Shown: positions 56,486 through 64,000 of the stretch, one piece after another
Layout: each line of letters begins with the position of its first letter
Numbering within the stretch: position 1 is the stretch's first letter
Source: Paracamarosporium sp. OC-R06-R3
Lineage: Eukaryota > Ascomycota > Dothideomycetes > Pleosporales > Didymosphaeriaceae
Direction of reading: 5' to 3'
DNA length: 64,000 bases
Assembly: GCA_019828545.1 (NCBI GenBank)
Contig: JACVRA010000246.1
Span: 310,001 to 374,000 of the forward strand
The notes under the pieces: generated by a model
What the model was told of the DNA's origin: nothing
Database searches by the model: none
What the model saw: only the letters and a program-made list of their open reading frames with translations
Position numbers and translations under genes: made by a program

Positions 56486-58069
56486 ATGAATCCATTAATC
56501 TCCCTGCAGGGCGTTATCTACGCCTTCGCATCTATTGTTGTATACGTCGTCTTGAAGGTTATCTACCGCCTCTATTTCCATCCCCTCCGCAACTTCCCAG
56601 GCCCGAAACTCGCAGCCGCAACCCACCTCTACAGTGCCTATTATGACATCTGTACGCCAGGCCTCGTCAAACGGCTCCCAGAGATGCACGAGAAATACGG
56701 GCCTTTGATCCGCATTCAACCTAACGAAATCCACGTTGCTGATCTGGAAGGCTACAACCAGTGAGCCGTACCCTTCCAATATACTGTCTAAGGGAAAAGC
56801 AACAAGACTAAAATCAAGCACAGAATTTTTCGCGTGGGTACACCATTCACCCGCATCTGGCACGACATGATATTCATGAACGGATCCCTTCAATCCAAAG
56901 AAACTCTCCCAGAAACCAAAAAGCGCAGAGAGTTCCTCGCTCCCTTCTTTAGCAAAGCCGCCATCCTACGCTCAGAGCCGTTTCTGCACCGCCAAAAAAT
57001 GATGAAGTTCTTAACCACCATGGAAAAAGCGGAAGGCAATGTTGTCGATTTCTACCTTGCATTTAGGTGTTTGACTGCGGACTTGATCATGGATTACTGC
57101 TTCCAATCAGACGTGAACGCGCTGGATGAACCTGGGTTTCGCAGCGACATGATCGAGAAGTTTGGTGAAGGAACGGAGATGGCGGCAGTCGGAACGTACT
57201 TTCCAAACTTCTTCAGCTTCGCCAGCAAGATTATATCTCTTTTGCCAGCCGACGTACAGGAGAAAAAGTTCCCGGGTCTTAACGGCTTCAAGACGATGCA
57301 GAAGGTTTCCAGGGAAAGAATCGAGTATTTGATGGCTAATCCGGAGAAGACTAATTCCAAGGTTCCGACCATGTTCGACCTGATGCTGGATCCGGATGTA
57401 TCTAGAGGCCAGGTAACACCCCCAAAGTCCGATATGGTCGCTGATGGCGTACTCATGATTGCCGCTGGCACCGACACAACGGCCAACACACTGGGCACAA
57501 TACTCTTCCACGTAACGCAGAACCCAAGGATCGAGGCTAGGCTCCTAGAAGAACTCCGAACCGCAATTCCAGACCGAGGCTCCGTGCTCGACTCCGCGAC
57601 ACTAGAAGGCCAAGGGTTCGAGTACACTCGCGCCGTCGTGAAAGAAGGACTTCGCCTCTCATACGGTGTCCCCGGACGCATCCTTCGTAAGACCCCGCCC
57701 GAAGGCGCAACCTTCAACGGTCGCTTCGTCCCCGGCGGCACCGTCGTCACGTCAGGCATATATCTCCAGAACACTGACCCTGATACATTTCCCTCACCAT
57801 TTGCGTTCGATCCCACACGCTGGCTGTGCGATGAGGAAACATACAGATTGCGTGACAGGCAGATGCAGTCCTTCAGCCGTGGCTCACGATCCTGCATTGG
57901 CATTAACCTGGCATATGCAACGTTGCACTTGACAGTTGCGCATCTGTTTAGGCGGTTCGAGGTGCAAACGATAGGGCATACGACGGAGAAGGATATGGAG
58001 TGGCGTGACTGTTTCGTGCCCGCGCCAAACGGACACATTAAGGGAATGGTAAAGAGGAGGGAGGATTGA
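56486..58069 (+). CDS. Cytochrome P450 monooxygenase
   Basis: Exons join(56486..56760, 56824..58069), 506 aa; intron 63 bp, phase 2. Seen: N-terminal membrane anchor (residues about 8-30), HPLRNFPGPKLAAATHLYSA hinge, I-helix AGTDTT (306-311), ExxR in EGLRL (E366, R369) and the heme loop FSRGSRSCIG with the thiolate Cys449. Known: microsomal P450s use NADPH and O2 to hydroxylate small molecules; the PGPKLAA hinge and spacing resemble fungal P450s of secondary metabolism and detoxification. Inferred: ER-bound. There is no synthase, reductase or transporter beside it, so I give no pathway. It follows an AT-rich gap and converges with the F-box gene. Confidence 0.95.
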
Positions 58070-58648
58070 AAGCTGCGAACGATATTAAATCTTCTGTTCT
58101 AGAAATGGGAGGCGAGCAATACCAACACCGAAGAACGCAATGTCATTTCGCTATGCTTCAGAGGCGAGACAAATCGGATCTCTACCAACCCTCAAAGAGT
58201 GCTACAGACCATCATGCTATGCTGTGCTCCCTATCCGGCCCAAAAATGATCGAGTATGCTTATTGAACGACGCTGAACAAGATATGACGATACAAATGTT
58301 CCATGCTTTAAAGGGATCCTCGTGGTGCTAGGAGAAAATTGCGCTGCGGGGTGCTATTTACGTACATTACTCGACTTCTCCATTCCTGTCTCCACTTCTA
58401 CAATTGCTGGGGTATCTTGAATTATCAAATTTGAATGTAATCTCCGCTTCTCGTGTACAATGACAGACAAGACGTATGTCATCCTACGTATGTTGGACCT
58501 CAGGTCAATCGTCTGGGTTTTCCGCCGAAACTTTCTGGTTGTTACCAGCGGAATCAACCATACGCATATATATTCTGGTATGCGCAATGTCTCTTCGAGA
58601 CTGTGCCGTAACGTATTTGCAGCGTTTAGCAAATTTAGGTTACAGACC
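58070..58648. other. Convergent 3' region, nothing seen
   Basis: Space between P450 and F-box gene stops. Short ORFs only. Confidence 0.55.
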
Positions 58649-61600
58649 CTATGCGTTCGATAAACTGGTAGTCATAGTTGGCGTTAGACCGCCGTCATCA
58701 ATGAATTCGTCAATGAGTGCGCTTTCGGCGTCAAACTCGTCCGTGTCGATATCCGCATCATCGCCATCATCATTTAAAATACTCTCCGTGTCGATACCAA
58801 GCAATGGGCCGACGTCAGAAGTGTCAACACCATCAGTTGATATTGCATCCAGATCGTTTTCACTGAACGCTGCATAATCGCTTCCCTGCACCAGCTGCTC
58901 GACAGAATCGACATCGGAGGTCTCCACCTCTTCGACGTGGGCTTGGTGGTGCGGGACTGTAGACGGTCCGGATATGACCGTGACATTGCTCGGCTCCTCG
59001 TGTACGCCGAAGACAGTCGTGACTGTGATCGAGTCCGGGCTAGGTATCTGATTGCCAGTTGCGCTGATGAATGCATCTTGGTGAACGGGGTCAACTATCT
59101 CTTGGTGGGTGATAGAAGGTTCGTCATCATGATCGTCGTCAGTATCCAGAGACTTGAAAAACTCAAAGACAGCTCCAGCTAACTCATCAGCTTGATACCG
59201 TCCCTCCTTTTCCTTCTCTATTCTCTCCCGTGCGCGTCTTTCTTCTTCAAGTTTCGCTTTCATCTCGACGTCAAAGCGACATTTGCCCCTCACATCTGGT
59301 TTACGAGTACACATTGGACAGTGGAAGTTCACTGTGCAATATGTGCAAGTACAGGCCGGGTTCGCAGCGTTGCATTGCTGTACAACGTTAGCACCGTCTG
59401 CAATACAATCACAGGGAATGGTAAATAAGACACAAAGACTCGCAAATCTCTCTTGCCATGTGTCACGCCATATTACACAATACACAAACCAGATGTAAAA
59501 AAGGATGTGCTAGGTAGTATAGTTGGAACATGCATAGCTGGCCTGTGCAGAGACGTCCTAGGGTAACGGCGTACGTTGCGAACAGAAGTTGTTCAAATTG
59601 TTTATGCATTTGAAGGAAAATTGACTCACGTCGCACACGAGTACAGCACACGCAGTGCACTCCTTGAGAACTGTCGGGCACTGTGGCCTATTGTCCCCCA
59701 CTGGCCTCGGATACTGACAAAAGTACGCTCCACAGCCCTCCCATTGGACAGGATGGCGTGGGTGGCAAGGCAGTGGAAGAGGGTTAGCAATAGAATTAGG
59801 CATCCCAACCCGTGGTGAGTTTGACCCAAGTGTACTGCGAACACCTGACACGCTGAGAGATCGTGGTCTCGAAGCGCTGACCGGGACGAAAGGCAAAGGA
59901 GCAGCGTTCGCGAATGAGTCGAAATTGGAGGTGCGGGATGCGACCGAGTTTGATGCAGACATCTCAACAGAAGATGGTGGGACGGGTGGGACTAGAATCT
60001 GAGATTGCGACATGGGTGCCTGATCGCCTAGTTCAAGTTCAGTAGCGAGAGAAGATGTAGATTGCTTGTATGAGGGACGTCCGAGGAGTGCCCCTTGAGC
60101 GGTTCTGTTAGGATTGAATTCAGGTATGACAAGCCGAGGCGGGTCAGTGTGTGCTCTAACGTGTTCACGTTCGGTGAGCATATCTCGATAGCCACATTTG
60201 CGAAACTTCAGGCCCCTGAAGTCATGTTCTTTGCAGATCGGATTCTTGCACGTTCGACACGTGACTTTCCAGCGGAAACTCCTGTAACAGTCTTGACAAA
60301 GACCCCGAGGACACGTTTGCGCTTGCAATTCCAAGCTGTCCTGCTTCAAGTACGCCAACAAATCGACATCCTCGCCAAGAACATATTCATAAAGTCCGTT
60401 GTTCTTGAGCTCCCGGATATAATCGACTGGGCGTAGCTGGTTCGAGAAGTCCGGGTCCTCGAACTGTTTGGTGCGCGGGAGCGGTGCTGCTCGTATTTTG
60501 TCTGCTCCTCTACCACCCAGACCGGTGCCAAGCACCGCAATACCGCCACCGCCTGAGAAAATAGGCTCCAAGCAACACCAGTGCATATTGAGTTTCGGTG
60601 GATCTCGGTTCGTAGGTGGTAGAGGTAGGCCGTGGTTTAGATTGCCGCCGTCTTCAGAATCCGAATCATCGTCTTCGTGGGAGGTCTCGTTCATTAGGTT
60701 CGGTGACCGGGTAGCCCCCGGGGCCCACCAGAATTGGTCGTTCCGCAGAAGCTGAGCATTGCTGTTTTGATTTTGCAGTGGAATATTTGATCCTGCCGCC
60801 TGACTGAGAGTGGTGCCCACTGTGGAACCAGAGCCAAAAGCTAGACTGGCAAAATGGCGCGTTTTGGCTCTCTTCCTGGGTATTGGTCTGTTGAATGCAC
60901 AGCTGGCGCAGAGCGTCTTCCTGCATCCCATGCAGTGCATTCGAACACTACATGATTCGCATCTCTCCAGTATCTCTTCGTTGCACTGTGCGCACTGAAC
61001 ACTTTCGACGAACGTCTTGTGGCTTAGTCGCAAATGGGCCGGTACGTGTTTCCCCTCACCCTTGGATATACCGCTCTCAGTTCCCAACGGTTCGCCGTCT
61101 TCGCCGGTCTCAGATATTTCCCATAGCCTCCCATCTGATTCACCAAGTTTTCCTCCAACGCCACCCACGGATCCAATACGATTACTCGATCGCCACAATC
61201 GGTCGTACGGCACCCATACTTCCATATTTTGCGGCCCTGCTCTTCCCGCGTGATAATCTTTCCTCCGATAACAACGCCCTCCCGGTGTTGGGCACCATGC
61301 CGTATCTGTCCATATCCCTAGTTTGTGGCATATTTCGATTAACTGGTGTGTGGGGTCGGAATCGGAGTCCCTTCGTGTAAGAGAGGAGGGCAGGTACGGT
61401 CGTCTACGATGGTGTCGGCACCGGTACGTATAGAGGCTCTTCAAGGCGAGATCTGTTGCCATGTCCGGCATGTTGTCCATGGTGAACGGTTCGAGGAACG
61501 GAACGATGTGGTATTTGATAGATACGTTCTTGCATCCTCGCACCGACAAATGTCTACAGACAGTCAGGTCAGCGAACGCGATAATACATAGCATCAGACC

Positions 61601-62195
61601 GTGATTATACGCACCTAAGAGTACCACTTCGGGGCCCTAGCACTTGCATGCTCAGCGCGGTCCCCGAGACGGCCGTGTTGCAGAGATCCAGACTGGTCAA
61701 CCGCGAGCCGTTGGGCCCTATAATCCGCTTCAGCAGCGCATCGAATGAGTATGCCTTGGACTGGCGCTCTCTGCCGTCGGGGGTCTCATTCCCAGGCGAC
61801 CCCATGGCTACCGCGGGCTGTGGCAACCGAAACGACAATGTCTTCCATGCCAGAGGGTATACTCTCAAGAAATTTCGGAGGTACTTGGACGTGTGGTAAA
61901 GGTCGAGGAGCGTCGCGGTCGAGATCTGGGCGAGGAGCGACTCCAAAACGGGCGGATAGCTGGTGATGACGGACTCGAACAGGCTCAGCAACGGACCGTC
62001 TTCCATCTTCGCCCCTTGCTCCTCCCTCACCATCGCGTCGTCGGCCCTGCCCAATATGGATTCCTTCGTCTGCTCGGTGTCCCCAGAATGACCCTCGTGG
62101 GTTCGGTCGCTCATGCTTTCCTCCGGCTCCAGGTCGAGGTAATCGGCCAGCTCACTTCCTACGAGGCAGTCTTGACGTCGCAGGCTCGAACGCAT
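58649..62195 (-). CDS. Long F-box-like / Cys-rich zinc-cluster protein
   Basis: Exons complement(join(58649..59377, 59630..61553, 61615..62195)), 1077 aa; introns 61 and 252 bp. N-terminus: an F-box-like helix set (ESLLAQISTATLLDLYHTSK, YPLAWKTLSFRL, about residues 83-130) and leucine-repeat-like LTSLDLCNTAVSG / LRHLSVRGCKNV across the first splice, which supports that join. Then several cysteine clusters: CAQCNEEILERCESC...CMGCRKTLCASC, CPRGLCQDCYRSFRWKVTCRTC...C, and CGAYFCQYP...CTACAVLVCD joined by the second splice to QCNAANPACTCTYC...CPMC. The C-terminal 200 residues form a charged, acidic, disordered tail. Known: F-box proteins link substrates to SCF ubiquitin ligases. Inferred: a substrate adaptor or RING-like ligase. 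An alternative start at 62114 (MSDRTHEG) would drop 27 residues. The 252-bp intron could hide a further small exon. Confidence 0.82.
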
Positions 62196-63195
62196 GTAAA
62201 GGGGGACGCGCAACGGGGTGAACGACAGCCGAAGCGCTAGTATCGAGAAGATGGCCGCGAAGGCTCGAGAGCAAGCGTGTCGTGTGCCTGCGAGGAAGGG
62301 CTAGCCCTGTTGGCGCACTTGTCGCCGGGGGTTGCAAGCGGCTGCGATCGCCATGCCGGAGACGCGACGCCGCTTTTGGCCACGGCGCGCGTGGCGAAGC
62401 AACCGCCAACCCGTGCGACTCGAGCCGACAGCACCAACAACATAGCAGAGCGGTTGTCCGTGAGATCTTTCTACGAGAACGTTGAGTTTTTCAAAAGATA
62501 TTAAACAAAAAAACATAAGTATATGGAACGTAATTCGTTATTAGCGCCACCCGGTACCCGGCATCACCTTATAGTCATTAATTCTGATACCAAATGCTAG
62601 AGTATCAATGCTCAATATACAGCTTGAGAAATGGCATCATTGCAATAAGCGTTGGGCCTTTGAATGAATGTATTCTGCCGTGTCCGAACACGTGCAATAC
62701 GCCCGCGGCTGCGCTGAAGCGAAGAACTCACAAGCAAATGGAGCATACCCTATTGCATTAGCTTATGTTCTAATTTGCACACGAAGAAGCTCTTCGACGC
62801 CGAGCGACTAGGAAATGGTCGGATGACTCCGGAAAAATCACTCTGCTTGAATATGTTGAGTTGTATAATGAGGCGATGTTATCTCACAGCCCCGTTAAAT
62901 ACCTCATCGAGGAGAATAAGCCGTAGCCATCCGAGGATCATTCCCATTGACAGAAAACAGCTACGTAGTTTCAACAAACACCAACCTTTCGATACGAGTT
63001 AGCCTGTTAGATGATTGAAGCAATGCGCCAAACCCCTTCCCAGACCATGGGCCATGAAACCATAAAACCAGATCCAGGTATCATACCCAAAACAACGCTA
63101 TGATGCTAATTTTAACAACAACGAAAGCAAATAGTTTCGAACCCTTCCGACCCAAACGTGACGGTACAGTAAGCTTAAACGTGCGATGACACTGA
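62196..63195. other. Intergenic, no gene seen
   Basis: Upstream region of the F-box gene (GC-rich to about 62450) and AT-rich 3' flank of the last gene. Nothing recognisable. Confidence 0.5.
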
Positions 63196-64000
63196 TTAAA
63201 ACACCCAGTTGCCGTCCACATCCAAGTCCTGTAGACCGTCGAAGAGAATGATATCAAAGTCTAATTCAGGGCTTCCAAATTCGTTGGTAGTAGGCCACAG
63301 CCCATTCGTAACAAAGGAAAATACGGGGACGTGATCTGCGGTCCCGTTGGAGCTCAACTTCTTTGCTGTGTCCGAATCCAGGTCGAATGCCGGCCTTACG
63401 GGCACCTTCTTGTAGTCTAATTCAATGGTGCCGAAATACGGAACTGTCAACCTCACTTTTCCTAGAGCTTGCTTGCTTGGGTCTAGCGAGGACAAGATCT
63501 TTTTCAAGACGACTGCGCTTCGACTTGCGATGCGCTCTCGAGTGCTTGCTTTGCCTAGCTTTTCCATTTCGGATATGACCCGGCATATCATGGCGAAATC
63601 GCTGCCCTTTGCTTTCTGAACTTCCGCTTTTTCCTTAGTGGCCATGTCGATGAGGATGTCGAGCGTAAGCGTCATGGCTGCAATGAAGACGCTTAGTTCG
63701 GCGAAGCGACAGCATGCTTGTGTTATACCAGCATTGCGGAGCGCAAACCACCTCATGACGACATTGCGACTCGCTTGAAGTGCTGCGACTTTGGAGTATT
63801 CGAACCGGCTCTCCTGTGGTGCGCGCAGTAGAAATGGGAGATGGATGAAGATCTTGAGTTCAAAATGCCACATCTGGACCATTAAGCGTTCAAGCACATC
63901 GTGTGACTCGGCTGTCCGTGCTGTAGGTGGCACGTTTGGTACATCCCAGAAATCTTTTGGTTGCTCTTTCATCATGGATTCCAGTTTCTCGTCGAGTGCT
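63196..64000 (-). CDS. C-terminal part of a Zn2Cys6-type transcription factor (5' end outside window)
   Basis: The frame is still open at the right edge (codons for ALDEKLES precede the first Met at 63975), so the DNA-binding end lies outside. Visible: about 267 residues, mostly helical, beginning KEQPKDFWDVPN, with LMVQMWHFELKIFIHLPFLL, YSKVAALQASRNVVMRWFALR and CCRFAELSVFIAAMTLTLDIL, the pattern of the conserved regulatory region in fungal C6 activators. The end is acidic and hydrophobic (SPELDFDIILFDGLQDLDVDGNWVF), as in an activation domain. Known: these regulators carry an N-terminal Zn2Cys6 cluster. That cluster is not in view, so the call rests on the C-terminal pattern. Target unknown. 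Confidence 0.72.
   Translation of the reverse strand, partial: ALDEKLESMMKEQPKDFWDVPNVPPTARTAESHDVLERLMVQMWHFELKIFIHLPFLLRAPQESRFEYSKVAALQASRNVVMRWFALRNAGITQACCRFAELSVFIAAMTLTLDILIDMATKEKAEVQKAKGSDFAMICRVISEMEKLGKASTRERIASRSAVVLKKILSSLDPSKQALGKVRLTVPYFGTIELDYKKVPVRPAFDLDSDTAKKLSSNGTADHVPVFSFVTNGLWPTTNEFGSPELDFDIILFDGLQDLDVDGNWVF

Noticed and set aside
57094..58038. Minus-strand 314-aa ORF within the P450
   Set aside because: Antisense of the P450 heme and I-helix coding region; composition is a mirror of it.
56486..62195. Secondary-metabolite cluster around the P450
   Set aside because: No synthase, transferase, regulator or transporter adjoins it; the next gene is an F-box/zinc protein.
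1..64000. CRISPR arrays, bacterial operons, insertion sequences, rRNA
   Set aside because: No regularly spaced repeats, ribosome-binding sites or transposase ORFs seen; spliced genes show a eukaryotic nuclear genome.

Overview
The window is nuclear DNA of a filamentous ascomycete fungus. Most genes are cut by short introns (about 47-63 bp, some longer) with GTRNGT donors and YAG acceptors. The gene set is typical of moulds: Zn2Cys6 regulators, a PDR-type ABC transporter, a GPI-anchored phospholipase B, a Mit1-type remodeller and an Rsm1-type zinc-finger protein. A Dothideomycete, probably of the order Pleosporales, is my best guess from the look of the proteins; I could not test it by search.

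Layout, left to right. 1-10.4 kb: 3' part of an RCC1/double-BTB (IBtk/Btb3-like) gene, phospholipase B and a Zn2Cys6 regulator, all on +. 10.7-15.4 kb: a small orphan ORF, a four-span membrane protein and the mitochondrial rRNA methyltransferase Mrm1, all on -. 15.7-24.4 kb: a large Mit1-like remodeller (+) converges with an SF1 Upf1-like helicase (-). 24.4-34.2 kb: a gene-poor, fairly AT-rich stretch with one fungal-specific gene and a tandem pair of paralogues of a family I do not recognise. Each paralogue is interrupted once: an in-frame TAG in one and a reading-frame break in the other. 34.2-47.1 kb: a TAPT1/Emp65-like membrane protein, the ABC transporter and ATP-dependent PEP carboxykinase, all on +. 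48.2-54.7 kb: a secreted Yellow/royal-jelly-type protein (-), Rsm1-like (-) divergent from Met22/Hal2 (+), then a PLC-like phosphodiesterase (-). 54.7-64 kb: an AT-rich gap, a cytochrome P450 (+), a long F-box/Cys-rich protein (-) and the 3' part of a second Zn2Cys6-type regulator (-), cut by the window end.

Most genes are unrelated housekeeping or general fungal functions. I see no biosynthetic cluster: the P450 has no synthase, transferase or dedicated transporter beside it. The part least explained by known biology is the tandem pair at 29.2-32.6 kb. Both copies share an N-terminal domain with a W-P-R-I / Y-D-G / G-V-A-A-F-D signature, joined through a low-complexity linker to a coiled coil and a basic tail. 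All exon joins were worked out by hand from splice signals and reading phase; none is backed by transcripts here.
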